Assembly: GCA_963727545.1 (NCBI GenBank) | Contig: CAVSGS010000013.1 | Coordinates: 248,001 to 312,000, forward strand | Source: Flexifilum sp963727545 | Lineage (GTDB): Bacteria > Chloroflexota > Anaerolineae > Aggregatilineales > Phototrophicaceae | DNA length: 64,000 bases | Direction: 5' to 3' | Part shown: one piece after another, positions 34,149 through 43,593 of the stretch | Layout: every line of letters begins with the position of its first letter | Position numbering within the stretch: position 1 is the first letter of the stretch | Notes under the pieces: generated by a model | The model's database searches: none | Seen by the model: the letters and a program-made list of their open reading frames with translations, nothing else | What the model was told of the DNA's origin: nothing | Translations under genes and position numbers: made by a program

Positions 34149-35008
34149 GTGGCAACCGGTTCGTCGATCTGCACCCCCTCGAAGAAGTCGGACTCGTCGA
34201 CGCGATCGGCGGCGGGGGCGGGGGAGATCCGGGTGAAGCCCTGCTTCGAACCGAGGGCGCGGCGCAGCCACATCGGGATACGGAACGCGCCGCCGCCGAG
34301 TTGGCTCGCGTGGCAGGCGCTGGCGGCATCCCATGCTTCGAGGTAAGTGCGGATGTCGATCAGCGTGTGGGTCGGCTCGACGTGATCGAGGATGGCGACC
34401 AAGTCCATGTCATGGTTGCGCCCCAAGTGGCGCGGGTCTTGCCCGCGCAGCCGCGTCAGCAGAATGCCCAAGCGAATTTGGTAGGTCGCAATACTACTGT
34501 AGTAGAGTTTTTGCGGCTGGTAAGGCGCTTGGTCGGTCGCGTAGCTCGGATCGCCCGCCAGCTTGAAGGCGTCGGTGGTCGCGCGCTGAATGGCGATGTG
34601 ATCGGGATGTCCGTAGCCGCCGTAGCGGTTGAAGGTCAGCACGACCTGCGGCTTGAGGTCGCGGATCGCTTCGACGACCCGACGGGCGACCTCGGCTTGC
34701 GGCGCTTGCCAGAGACATTCGGGGTCTTGGGCAGTTTCGGAACCCATCATGCCGCTGTCCTTGTAGCCGAGCTTGACGACGTGGCTCAGTCCGAGCTGCT
34801 CGGTGGCGCAGTCGAGTTCCGCCAGCCGCAGCGCCTTGATCGACTCGTAGCCGTTCAGAAATTCCGGGTTGACTGTGCCGCGCTCGCCATTGGTCGCGCA
34901 GATCAAATCCACCTCGACCCCTTCGGCGACGTAGCGCGAGATCAAGCCGCCGAGACCAAAACTTTCGTCATCGGGATGGGCATACGCGATCAGCAGACGA
35001 CGGGACAT
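34145..35008 (-). CDS. PIG-L/LmbE-family deacetylase
   Basis: The 287-residue protein has the zinc motif AHPDDE at residues 10-15 (plus the later GYGHPDHIAIQ His site), the signature of N-acetylglucosaminyl deacetylases that act on GlcNAc conjugates, including BshB and MshB of low-molecular-weight thiol synthesis. The substrate is not readable. ATG 35008 is preferred over GTG 35011 on spacing from AAAGG. Operon with the small TPR-like protein. Confidence 0.88.
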   Translation of the reverse strand: MSRRLLIAYAHPDDESFGLGGLISRYVAEGVEVDLICATNGERGTVNPEFLNGYESIKALRLAELDCATEQLGLSHVVKLGYKDSGMMGSETAQDPECLWQAPQAEVARRVVEAIRDLKPQVVLTFNRYGGYGHPDHIAIQRATTDAFKLAGDPSYATDQAPYQPQKLYYSSIATYQIRLGILLTRLRGQDPRHLGRNHDMDLVAILDHVEPTHTLIDIRTYLEAWDAASACHASQLGGGAFRIPMWLRRALGSKQGFTRISPAPAADRVDESDFFEGVQIDEPVAT

Positions 35009-35143
35009 CACTCTACCTTTTAAGCTCTGTTTGCACGTGTGTCACTCAATTATAGTACAAGCCGCGCTGGAGGGGGCAGCCCAAGCGCCATGCAAACGGA
35101 GGTTGCCAGCCCTAGTCAATCCGACTGGATCGAGTATACTACA

Positions 35144-35164
35144 ACCGCCCTTACGCGGGCTTTT
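35144..35164 (+). terminator. Short hairpin with T-tract in the DUF3048 leader
   Basis: CCGCCCTTACGCGGG followed by CTTTTCT lies about 27 bases before the next start, between divergent genes. It could attenuate the DUF3048 gene. A TATACT box is found just upstream at about 35137. Confidence 0.4.
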
Positions 35165-35190
35165 CTGTGTCAAAGAGATGAAGGAATTCT

Positions 35191-36603
35191 ATGCGTCGGG
35201 TTTTCAGCCTATTCTTGATCCTTTTGTCAGCGACGCTGCTTTCGGTTAGTTCAGCAGCGCTCTCCGCGTCACCGGCGGCTCAAGCCGAACTGCCGGGGAC
35301 GAACACCCCGATTCCGCTCGTGTTTGCGACGAACACGCCGCTTCCGGTGACGCCGACCGATACGCTGGTGCCGACCGATACGCTCACCCCCTCGCCGACG
35401 CTGACGCCGAGCCTGACCCCGACGCTCACGCCCTCACCGACGCTCACCCCCTCGCCGACGCCCACGCTGGTTGGTCCGGCGCAGTACCCGGATGGCTTCA
35501 ATCCGCTGACCGGGCTGCCCTATCCCAGCGAGGAAGCGATGGCGCGGCGTAATTTGCTGATCAAGATTTCGAATTATCCGCCGGTCGTTCGCCCGCAGAG
35601 CGGCGTCAACCAAGCCGACTTGGTCTATGAGTACGAAGTCGAGGGCGGCGTGACGCGCTTCGCCGCGATCTTCCGCAGCAATGCGCCGACTCACGTCGGA
35701 CCGGTGCGCAGCGGTCGCTTGATGGACTTGAACCTCGTGCCGATGTACGAGGCGCTGTTCTCGTATTCGGGCGCGAGCGCGCCGATCCAGCAGATGTTCC
35801 TGCATCAGCCGTGGCGTCCGTGGATTATCTCGCCCGCGATTGGCGACAACTGCGAAGAAGCCGGTTTCTGCCGCTTCCCGGAAGCGGGCAAAGCCTTCGA
35901 GCACACGCTCTACGCCGACACGACCAAGATTTGGGAACGGGCGACGGCGCGCGGCGTCAACGAAGGACATCGCGCGCGCGGCTTCGCCTTCAGCGACGTG
36001 CCTGACGACGGCGGTGTCGTCGCCAACGACGTCTTTGTCGATTACTACGGGCAGACCGATGCGCGCTGGCAGTATCGCGCCGACACCGGACGCTACGTCC
36101 GCTACACCGACAGCGTGCCGCACTACGATGCCGCCGACGGCGAGCAGTTATGGGCGGATAACGTCGTGATCATCGAGGTGCCGCACGAAGAACGCCCCGA
36201 CCTGTTTGAAGAAGAGAGCAAGTCGGCTTCCCAGCAGATCGATCTGTGGGGGCAGGGACGGGCTTACGTCTTCCGCGATGGCGTCTACTATGAGGGTTAC
36301 TGGCGGCGTGACTGCCGGGGCGAAGTGCCCGACCCGACGCCGACGCCGATCGTTGGCACGCAGGACAGCCAGTGCTACTATCGCACCGGCGACGCGCTGC
36401 AACTGATCTTCGGCGACAACACGCCGATCCATCTCAAGCCGGGGCGGACGTGGGTGATGGTCACGCGCTGGATGAACTACGTCACCATCTCCGATCAGCA
36501 GCCGGACATGGCGGCGACCGGTACCGTGATCGCCTTGACGCCGACCAGCACGCCGTGGCCCACGCCGGATCACAGCCAAGACACCGCAACCCCCGCATCG
36601 TAA
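35191..36603 (+). CDS. Exported DUF3048 domain protein (YerB-like)
   Basis: The 470-residue protein has a signal peptide (VFSLFLILLSATLLSVSSAA), a low-complexity region of TPSPTLTP-type units (residues about 45-95), then the DUF3048 domain (PLTGLPYPSEEAMARRNLLI, GVNQADLVYEYEVEGG, FRSNAPTHVGPVRSGR). DUF3048 is named after YerB of Bacillus; its function is unknown but it occurs on many Gram-positive and Chloroflexota surfaces. The repeat region is a Pro/Thr spacer such as is used in cell-wall crossing. AAGGAA precedes the ATG. Confidence 0.85.
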   Translation: MRRVFSLFLILLSATLLSVSSAALSASPAAQAELPGTNTPIPLVFATNTPLPVTPTDTLVPTDTLTPSPTLTPSLTPTLTPSPTLTPSPTPTLVGPAQYPDGFNPLTGLPYPSEEAMARRNLLIKISNYPPVVRPQSGVNQADLVYEYEVEGGVTRFAAIFRSNAPTHVGPVRSGRLMDLNLVPMYEALFSYSGASAPIQQMFLHQPWRPWIISPAIGDNCEEAGFCRFPEAGKAFEHTLYADTTKIWERATARGVNEGHRARGFAFSDVPDDGGVVANDVFVDYYGQTDARWQYRADTGRYVRYTDSVPHYDAADGEQLWADNVVIIEVPHEERPDLFEEESKSASQQIDLWGQGRAYVFRDGVYYEGYWRRDCRGEVPDPTPTPIVGTQDSQCYYRTGDALQLIFGDNTPIHLKPGRTWVMVTRWMNYVTISDQQPDMAATGTVIALTPTSTPWPTPDHSQDTATPAS

Positions 36604-36618
36604 ATCAATGACCTGATT

Positions 36619-36642
36619 GGGGCGCACACCGTGCGCCCCTAC
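36619..36642. repeat. GGGGCGCAC-type palindrome
   Basis: GGGGCGCACACCGTGCGCCC plus CTAC, between the convergent DUF3048 and DinB-like genes. Confidence 0.65.
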
Positions 36643-36652
36643 AGTCCCCTAG

Positions 36653-37138
36653 CTACCCAACCCACTCGCGGACTTGCTGCGGCAGCGGCTTGCCCAGCGC
36701 GCGCAGATAGAGCGTTGCCCGCCCGTAGAAGATCATGAGCGCTTCGCGGTAGCCGAGCATCTGCGTGCCGGGGGAAACCGTGTAATTCATCGGAGTCCCC
36801 CGTTCAATGCGAGAGTTCTGCGCGTCCTCGTCGCTCAATGCTGCCAGCGCCGTGTGCAACTCCTCGTCAAGCTGTCGATACCATGCCTTCAGTTTGGCGA
36901 CACTGGTCTCCAATGCGGGATCGACGGCGGGGTAGTCAAAGCTGTGTTTGAAGGACTTGATCGATTCGATGTAAGACTGCTCAATCTGACCAAATTCGCG
37001 GCACAGTTCGCCGAGCGTCGGGTTGTCACCCGGCAGCTTGTAGGCGAGGTCGGCGTCAGTCATGAGATCGGTTAGCAGGTCGCGAACGTTGTCGGTCATA
37101 TCCAGCAGATCAAACGTCTCGGTCACGAACTTGGGCAT
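36653..37138 (-). CDS. DinB-like protein, paralogue 1
   Basis: The 161-residue protein has the four-helix layout of the DinB/DUF664 superfamily (YKLPGDNPTLGELCREFGQI, then EEELHTALAALS-like helices, ending GKPLPQQVREWVG). The His residues that bind metal in canonical DinB (usual first His within the equivalent of QIEQSYIES) are absent, so an enzymatic role is doubtful. It is closely related to 37172-37666 and 39508-39964; tandem duplication is the simplest origin. Confidence 0.65.
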   Translation of the reverse strand: MPKFVTETFDLLDMTDNVRDLLTDLMTDADLAYKLPGDNPTLGELCREFGQIEQSYIESIKSFKHSFDYPAVDPALETSVAKLKAWYRQLDEELHTALAALSDEDAQNSRIERGTPMNYTVSPGTQMLGYREALMIFYGRATLYLRALGKPLPQQVREWVG

Positions 37139-37171
37139 AGCTGCTCTCCTCGAAAAAGCGTCGCGCTTATT

Positions 37172-37666
37172 CTAGCCGATCCATTCCTGCGCTTGCTGGC
37201 TGACCGGTTTGCCGAGTGCCTTCAGGTAAAAGACGGCGCGCCCGTAGAAGATCAGCAGCGCTTCGCGGTAGCAGTGAAGCTGCACGCGCGGCGGGAAGGG
37301 GAAGCCCCGGTCGATTCTGCCATTCTGCACCTGATCCTCGCTCAGCGCAGCCATCGCCGCTTCGAGATCGCGGTCAAGCTGAGCGAACCACGCCTTGAGC
37401 TGAGCGACGCTGGTCGCTAATGCCGGATCGCTGCTGCCGTACTGCGAGAAATCCTGCTTGAAGGTCTTATAGGACTCGATGTAGGACAGTTGGGTTTCGC
37501 CCGCCTCGCGGCAGATTTCGCCGAGCGAGGGGCAGTTGGGAAAGCGATAGGCGAGGTCGGCGTCGCTGAGCACGGCGACGATCTGATCGCGGATGGCGAC
37601 GGTCTCGCGCAGGATGCCGAATTCTCCGGTGACGAGGCTGTTCTCGGTCTTGGTGGTGCTGTTCAT
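37172..37666 (-). CDS. DinB-like protein, paralogue 2
   Basis: This 164-residue protein shares NCPSLGEICREAGETQLSYIES, an equivalent CYREALLIFYGRA block and the C-terminal GKPVSQQAQEWIG with its neighbour, but lacks the usual DinB metal-binding histidines. It is divergent from a WYL-type regulator 123 bases away, whose control region lies in the shared spacer, so the regulator may govern both DinB-like genes. Confidence 0.65.
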   Translation of the reverse strand: MNSTTKTENSLVTGEFGILRETVAIRDQIVAVLSDADLAYRFPNCPSLGEICREAGETQLSYIESYKTFKQDFSQYGSSDPALATSVAQLKAWFAQLDRDLEAAMAALSEDQVQNGRIDRGFPFPPRVQLHCYREALLIFYGRAVFYLKALGKPVSQQAQEWIG

Positions 37667-37706
37667 AGTCGAAGTGCCTTTCCTTTGTTCGCTTCAATTC
37701 AACTGC

Positions 37707-37746
37707 TTTCAGCATAAGCTGAAATCCTAGACATCTCCTGTCAGGA
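37707..37746. promoter_or_regulatory. Two palindromes in the divergent DinB/WYL spacer
   Basis: TTTCAGC-ATAA-GCTGAAA (37707-37724) and TCCTGTCAGGA (37736-37746) lie between the two divergent starts. Both could be operators of the adjacent WYL regulator. No strong promoter boxes were found. Confidence 0.4.
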
Positions 37747-37789
37747 ATCTATGAGATGATATGAGGAAATAGATTTATGAGGTGACACC

Positions 37790-38806
37790 ATGCGCGCGGA
37801 TCGGTTGCTATCACTGATGCTGATGTTGGCGGCGCGAGGACGGCTGACCGCCGGGGAACTGGCGACCCGGCTGGAAGTCTCCGAGCGGACGATTTATCGA
37901 GACGTGGACGCGCTCAGCAGCGCCGGGATTCCGGTTTACACTCAGTCGGGGGTCAACGGCGGCGTCTTTCTGGATGAGCATTACCGCGTCTCGCTGACCG
38001 GCTTTTCGCGGACGGACATTCAAGCGCTGTTCGTCGCCGACACCGCCCGTCCGCTGGCGGATCTCGGCTTGGCGCGCGAGGCGACCATGCTCAAGCTGTT
38101 CGCCGCGCTGCCGCTGATCCAGCGCCGTGAGGTCGAGCGCGCGCGCCAGCGCCTCTACATCGACCCGACCAACTGGTTTCAGATCGTCGAAGCGTCGCCG
38201 GTGCTGCCAATTTTGCAGCAGGCGGTCTGGGAAGATCGGCGGGTCGAGGTGATCTATCAACCGGTCGCCGCCGCTGCGGTTGGTCATGCGAGCGCGCGCA
38301 CGCTCGACGCTTACGGGCTGGTCGCCAAAGCGAACATCTGGTATCTGGTGGCGCGCAAGGCAGTCGGCGACTCGGCGGGCGAGATGCGCAATTATCGCGT
38401 GGCGCGGCTGAGCGAAGTGCTGCTGTGCGACACCTGCTTCGAGCGCGATCCCGCCTTCGATCTGCCCGCTTACTGGAAAGACTCGTGCGCCCAGTTCGAG
38501 CGCCTCAGCATGGAGACCAATCCGCCTTCGTGACGGTGCTGAGCGATCGATCCGACGCTATTCTGGTATTTTCCCGGGCTATATGGAAGGGCGCTACGAG
38601 GTGCTGGAGACGGAAGCGAGCGGATGGATCAAACTGCGGGTCGGTGTTTGACTCGCATCGATCACGCGCGGACGCAGGTGCTCGGCTTCGGGACGCACGC
38701 CGTCGCGCTGGAGCCACGCGAACTCTATGAGACAGTGCTCGAGACGGCGCAGGCGATATTGAAATTTCACGGCGTACAACCTGACTCCCTGATCCCTTCA
38801 CCGTAG
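37790..38806 (+). CDS. HTH/WYL transcription regulator, 3' end frame-broken
   Basis: The intact frame to 38533 (247 residues) has a DeoR-type winged helix (RLTAGELATRLEVSERTIYRD) and a WYL ligand-binding domain (DRRVEVIYQP, NIWYLVARK, RVARLSEVLLCD). Downstream, other frames continue the usual WCX tail (FPGYMEGRYEVLETEASGWI, later HARTQVLGFGTHAVALEP) to 38806, but at least three or four indels separate them. The protein as read may therefore lack its last 90 residues. It lies divergent to DinB-like paralogue 2 and is probably its regulator. WYL domains bind nucleotides or other ligands and often control stress genes. Confidence 0.7.
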
Positions 38807-38818
38807 GGTGAAGGGGAG
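38787..38818. repeat. CCCTTCACC-type repeat
   Basis: CCCTGATCCCTTCACCGTAG with GGTGAAGGGGAG, a degenerate copy of the CCTCACCC/CTCTCC family. It covers the apparent stop of the WYL gene tail. Confidence 0.55.
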
Positions 38819-38828
38819 CCAAGTCACA

Positions 38829-39441
38829 TCAAGCCGGGTCGGACGGTCGGAGCCAATCCGGCAGTTTGAAAACCATTTCCATCGTCAGGATGAAGCCGGG
38901 AAAGATCGTCTCGGTGTCGATCTGCTCGTCGCCGCGATAGACGCGAATGGTCTTGGCGTCACGGCGGTATTGGTGCAGCTCGTGCAAGAGCGGATAGACG
39001 ACCCAGACCTGTTCCGTCCCTTTGTCGAGGTAGGCGCGAACTTTGACCTGTACGTCTTGGGCGCTGTCGTGCGGCGACATGACCTCGATGGCGAAATCGG
39101 GGACGCCGGGGAAGGGCAGCGACAAATCCCAATTGGCGGGGACATTCTCATGACGAATGAACGAAACATCGGGAACGAAAGCGCCGCGTAGGTGGCGTGT
39201 GTTCTCATTCATCAAGTAGATCAGTCCATCCATGAAGACGATGCCGAGGTTGTGTTCGTTCGACGTAGGCATCGAAGAGCAGGATATTGCCACCGACAAT
39301 GTGATGTAATCCGCCGACAGGTGCCATTTCGACCACTTCTCCATTGATGACTTCGACGCGGGCATCGCTGCCGAGTGCCATTAGATCATCCAGCGTGATG
39401 GCTTTGCTTTCGGCGGTGCGTTCAAATGCTGTGTCCGCCAT
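38829..39441 (-). CDS. Uma2-family endonuclease, one frame break
   Basis: The N-terminal part (MADTAFERTAESKAITLDDL, RVEVINGEVVEMAP) and the C-terminal part (GLIYLMNENTRHLRGAFVPD, PDFAIEVMSPHDSAQDV, KVRAYLDKGTEQVWVVYP) lie in adjacent frames and unite if one base is removed near 39255, giving about 203 residues. The D, E-V and K residues of the PD-(D/E)XK fold are present. Uma2 (DUF820) proteins are very abundant in Chloroflexota and Cyanobacteria but their targets are largely unknown. GAGGAG precedes the ATG. Confidence 0.8.
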
Positions 39442-39507
39442 GAAACGACTCCTCTAGCTGTTTATGCTCCCATTATAGCGGCTTTTTTCTCCGACTCTCG
39501 TCGCACC

Positions 39508-39964
39508 TTACCCGATCCACGCTTTCCAGTTTTCCGGCAGCGGCTTGTCCATCGCACGATAGTAGATCGTCACCTTGCCGAAGAAAATCAGGACCGTTTG
39601 GAAGTAAATTTGAAGCTGCGTCGGTACCGGATAGGCAGCGCCGCGCTCGATCGTCCGTTCAATATCCGCTTCCGAAAGTGTTTCGAGGGTCCCGTCGAGG
39701 TCGGTGTCAATCAGTTGAAACTGCGCTTTGAGTTGATCGATGTTAGTCGCCAGCGCGGGATCGCTTTTGCCGGACTCGAAAGTTTGCTTAAATGTCTTGA
39801 ATGAATCAGCGTACGAACGCTCGATTTCGGCTTCCTCGCGGAAAATCTCGCCGAGCGTCGGATTCCCCGGCAGGCTAAAGCCGAGATCCACGCTGCTGAG
39901 CACGTCTCAGCAGTTGATTGCGCAGGGCGTGCATTCCCCGTAACCAATCGCCTTGTTCCGTCAT
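39508..39964 (-). CDS. DinB-like protein, paralogue 3, one frame break
   Basis: Starting at ATG 39964 the frame reads MTEQGDWLRGMHALRNQLL, then a one-base shift near 39904 leads to VLSSVDLGFSLPGNPTLGEI and on to GKPLPENWKAWIG-like ending. The restored 151-residue protein is a third DinB-like paralogue (FREEAEIERSYADSFK, FQTVLIFFGKVTIYYRAM). Like the other two it lacks canonical metal histidines. Confidence 0.6.
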
Positions 39965-40115
39965 GATACTGTTCAAGTGCAGTAACTCCTTCTAAGCTGC
40001 CATTCAATGCTCTCATGCCGTTGAACCATGATTCCGTGAAACACTGGTCGGAGTTATCGAATTCTGCTCGTCACATCTAACGCTGTATTTATCATACACT
40101 GGTACAATTCGGAGG

Positions 40116-40145
40116 TTGCCAGAACAAACAATCTGAAAGTATAAT
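40116..40145 (+). promoter_or_regulatory. Promoter of uvrA
   Basis: TTGCCA (40116-40121) and TATAAT (40140-40145) with 18 bases between. The expected transcription start near 40152 makes the first in-frame ATG (40153) unlikely as the usual start. Confidence 0.65.
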
Positions 40146-40182
40146 AGAACGCATGTACACTTCCCCCACTAGGTCAGAGCCA

Positions 40183-43092
40183 ATGATCATGGCGCAAGAC
40201 AAGATCGTCGTGCATGGTGCGCGCGAGCACAATCTCAAGAATATTGACGTGGAGATCCCCCGTAACCGGCTGGTCGTCATCACCGGGCTATCGGGATCGG
40301 GCAAGTCGTCGCTGGCGTTCGATACGATTTTCGCGGAGGGGCAGCGGCGCTACGTCGAGAGCCTGAGCGCCTACGCCCGCCAGTTCCTCGGACAAATGGA
40401 TAAGCCCGACGTCGATCAGATCGAAGGACTCAGTCCGGCGGTCTCCATCGATCAGAAGGGCGTCAGTCACAACCCGCGCTCGACCGTCGGTACGGTCACC
40501 GAGATTTACGATTATCTCCGTCTGCTCTATGCGCGCATCGGCGTGCCCCACTGCCCGGTCTGCGGCGAGGAAGTCGTCGCCCAGAGCGCGCAGCAGATCG
40601 TCGACGAAGTCAAGGCGCTGCCCGATGGCACGCGGACGCAGATCCTCGCCCCGGTGATCAAGGGGCGCAAGGGACATCACGAGAAGGTGCTTGAAGACGT
40701 GCGCAAAGCCGGATTTCAGCGCGTGCGCATCGACGGCGAAGTTTACGATCTTGAAGAAGAGATCACGATGGATCGCTACGCGATCCACAACATCGAGGTG
40801 GTGGTTGACCGCCTCGTGATCCACCAGTACGACGACCCCGACAGCGACGACGCGCACAGCGCCGAGACCCGCCTGACCGACGCCATCGAGACGGCGCTGG
40901 AACTGGGCGAGGGCGTCGTGATCGTCAACAACCTGAGCACCGATCCGCCGACCGACATGCTGTTCAGCGAACTACTGGCGTGCGTCAACGGTCACGGCAG
41001 CCTGCCGGAGATCGAGCCGCGCACCTTCAGCTTCAACACGCCGAAGGGCGCTTGCCCCGATTGTCAGGGCTTGGGCTTCCGGCTGGAACTCGACCGCGAA
41101 CTGGTCATCCCGAATTCCGGATTGAGCGTCAGCGAAGGAGCAATCGACGTCGATGGCTGGAACGTGGAAGATGCGAATAGCTGGAGCGGCAACATCATCC
41201 GCTCGGTGGCGCAGACGCATCACATCCCACTGGACAAGCCGTGGCGCGACCTAACGCGCGAGCAGCAGGACGTGTTCCTCTACGGCACGGAGGGGCGCAA
41301 GATCAAGGTGCGCTACGTCAACACCAACGGCAACGCCCGCGAGTATATGACGACCTTCGAGGGCGTGCTCAACAACCTGAAACGCCGCTACCGCGAAACC
41401 GATTCCGATTACATCCGCGACAAGATCGAGTCGTTTATGGCGCAGGTGCCGTGCAGCACTTGCGGCGGCAAGCGACTGCGCCCGGAAGCGCTGGCGGTGA
41501 CGGTCGCGGACAGTTCGATCTACGACGTGACGCTGCTGCCGGTCTCGCAGTTGGTCGGCTGGGTGGCGGATCTGCGCGGTCACAACGGGACTCCGGCGCT
41601 GCTGAGCGACCGTGACCAGCAGATCGCCTACCAGATTCTCAAAGAGATCGAAGCGCGCGTGAACTTCCTCAATAACGTCGGCTTGGGCTACTTGAGCCTC
41701 GGTCGCTCGTCGGGATCGCTCAGCGGTGGCGAAGCACAGCGGATTCGCTTGGCAACCCAGATCGGCAGCCAGCTGACCGGCGTGCTCTACGTGTTGGACG
41801 AGCCGTCGATCGGTCTGCATCAGCGCGACAATGCGCGGCTGATCCAGACGTTGATGGAGCTGCGCGACCTCGGCAACACGCTGCTGGTGGTCGAGCACGA
41901 CGAAGAAACGATGCGCATGGCGGATTGGCTGATCGACCTCGGTCCCGGCGCGGGCGAGCATGGCGGCTGGGTGGTCGCCGAAGGGACGCCCGAAGAAGTC
42001 GAGCAGGTCGAGGGCAGCCTGACCGGAGCCTATCTCTCCGGGCGGCTGCACATCGACGTGCCGGAGCAGCGGCGACCGGGCAACGGGAAATCGCTGTTGG
42101 TGCGCGGCGCGCGCGAGAATAACCTCAAGAACATCGACGCCGAGTTCCCGCTCGGTAAGCTGGTCGTGATCACCGGCGTGAGCGGCAGCGGCAAGAGTAC
42201 GCTGATGATCGACGTGCTTTACAAACGGATCGCGCAGGTGATCAACGGGAGCAAAGATCGCCCCGGCAGCCACGACGAGATCGAGGGGCTGGAGAATATC
42301 GACAAGATCATCAACATCGACCAGTCGCCGATTGGACGGACGCCGCGCAGTAATCCCGGCACCTACACGAAGGTCTTCGATGCGGTGCGCTCACTGTTCG
42401 CCGAACTGCCGGAGAGCAAGATTCGCGGCTACAGCGCCGGACGTTACAGCTTCAACGTCCGGGGCGGTCGCTGCGAGAAATGCGAAGGGCAGGGCGTCTT
42501 ACAGATCGAGATGCAGTTCCTCCCCGACGTCTACGTCCCCTGCGACGTGTGTCACGGGGCGCGCTACAACCGCGAGACGCTGCAGGTCAAATGGAAGGGC
42601 AAGAGCATTGCGGACGTGCTCAACATGACGGTCAGCGAGGGGCTGGAGTTCTTCGCCAACATCCCCAACATCGTCAATAAGTTGGAGACATTGGATCAGG
42701 TCGGGCTGGGTTACATCCGCATCGGGCAGCCCGCGACCACCCTCAGCGGCGGCGAGGCGCAGCGGATTAAGCTGAGCCGCGAACTCTCCAAGCGGGCGAC
42801 CGGGCAGACGCTCTACATCCTCGACGAACCCTCGACCGGGCTGCACGCGGCGGACGTCAAGCGATTGATCGCCGTCCTGCAGCAGTTGGTCGATAACGGC
42901 AACACGGTGCTGGTGATCGAGCACAACCTCGACATTATCAAGGTGGCGGATCACCTGATCGACCTCGGTCCTGAAGGCGGCGACGCCGGCGGCTACGTGA
43001 TCGCCACCGGGACGCCGGAGGAGATCGCCAACGTGCCGGAAAGCGTCACGGGCGAATTTCTCAAGCCATATTTGAATCACCACTCTGCCTGA
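40183..43092 (+). CDS. uvrA: Excinuclease ABC subunit A
   Basis: The protein (about 969 residues from ATG 40183) detects damaged DNA in nucleotide-excision repair and hands it to UvrB. It has two ABC cassettes, with Walker A ITGLSGSGKSSLAFDT and ITGVSGSGKSTLMIDV, ABC signature LSGGEAQRI twice, and Zn-finger cysteines (CPVCGEE; CSTCGGKR; CEKCEGQG; CDVCHGAR). The start is ATG 40183 or 40189, chosen because the promoter would leave no leader for ATG 40153 and homologues begin near DKIVVHGAREHNL. No uvrB or uvrC in the window. Confidence 0.96.
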   Translation: MIMAQDKIVVHGAREHNLKNIDVEIPRNRLVVITGLSGSGKSSLAFDTIFAEGQRRYVESLSAYARQFLGQMDKPDVDQIEGLSPAVSIDQKGVSHNPRSTVGTVTEIYDYLRLLYARIGVPHCPVCGEEVVAQSAQQIVDEVKALPDGTRTQILAPVIKGRKGHHEKVLEDVRKAGFQRVRIDGEVYDLEEEITMDRYAIHNIEVVVDRLVIHQYDDPDSDDAHSAETRLTDAIETALELGEGVVIVNNLSTDPPTDMLFSELLACVNGHGSLPEIEPRTFSFNTPKGACPDCQGLGFRLELDRELVIPNSGLSVSEGAIDVDGWNVEDANSWSGNIIRSVAQTHHIPLDKPWRDLTREQQDVFLYGTEGRKIKVRYVNTNGNAREYMTTFEGVLNNLKRRYRETDSDYIRDKIESFMAQVPCSTCGGKRLRPEALAVTVADSSIYDVTLLPVSQLVGWVADLRGHNGTPALLSDRDQQIAYQILKEIEARVNFLNNVGLGYLSLGRSSGSLSGGEAQRIRLATQIGSQLTGVLYVLDEPSIGLHQRDNARLIQTLMELRDLGNTLLVVEHDEETMRMADWLIDLGPGAGEHGGWVVAEGTPEEVEQVEGSLTGAYLSGRLHIDVPEQRRPGNGKSLLVRGARENNLKNIDAEFPLGKLVVITGVSGSGKSTLMIDVLYKRIAQVINGSKDRPGSHDEIEGLENIDKIINIDQSPIGRTPRSNPGTYTKVFDAVRSLFAELPESKIRGYSAGRYSFNVRGGRCEKCEGQGVLQIEMQFLPDVYVPCDVCHGARYNRETLQVKWKGKSIADVLNMTVSEGLEFFANIPNIVNKLETLDQVGLGYIRIGQPATTLSGGEAQRIKLSRELSKRATGQTLYILDEPSTGLHAADVKRLIAVLQQLVDNGNTVLVIEHNLDIIKVADHLIDLGPEGGDAGGYVIATGTPEEIANVPESVTGEFLKPYLNHHSA

Positions 43093-43101
43093 TCGCTTTT
43101 T

Positions 43102-43131
43102 GCAGGGACGCAGCACGCTGCGTCCCTGTGC
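43102..43131. repeat. GGGACGCAGCACGCTGCGTCCC palindrome, uvrA terminator
   Basis: The palindrome belongs to the GGGGC-type repeat family and is followed by CTTTTC, so here it can also act as terminator for uvrA. Confidence 0.65.
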
Positions 43132-43194
43132 TTTTCTCCACCTTGCTTACTCGTCCAGATCAACGCTTGTCAGCTTAAGCTTAAGGAGACAGAC

Positions 43195-43567
43195 ATGAAA
43201 CTAGGTGCCTTTTCTATCAGCCTAAGCGTGAAAGATTTAGCCGCCTCGCAGTCTTTTTATGAGAAGTTAGGCTTCAGCGTCTTTGGCGGAAATGCTGCCG
43301 AGCACTGGCTCATGATGAAGAACGAAGATCATATTATCGGGCTGTTTCAGGGCATGTTCGAGCAGAACATTCTGACCTTCAACCCCGGTTGGGATCAGGA
43401 CGCCAACCTGCTCGAGTTTTTCACCGATGTGCGTGACCTTCAACGCGCGCTCAAAGCGCAGGGCATAGAATTTCAAACCGAGGCGGATGAGACGACGCAG
43501 CGGACCAGCCAGCTTTATGATTGTTGATCCTGACGGAAACCCGATCCTCGTCGATCAGCACGTTTAA
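43195..43567 (+). CDS. VOC-family (glyoxalase/bleomycin-resistance fold) protein, one frame break
   Basis: The protein starts MKLGAFSISLSVKDLAASQS and has FYEKLGFSVFGG, as is usual for VOC metal-dependent proteins. Near 43501 one extra base shifts the frame; the downstream frame gives SFMIVDPDGNPILVDQHV, completing a protein of about 123 residues. It could be a small lyase, dioxygenase or binding protein; metal ligands are not identifiable with confidence. AAGGAGAC precedes the ATG. It is followed by an SRPBCC-type gene, probably in the same transcript. Confidence 0.72.
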
Positions 43568-43593
43568 GTTTGTGCTCATAAGGAGTAAGCGTT

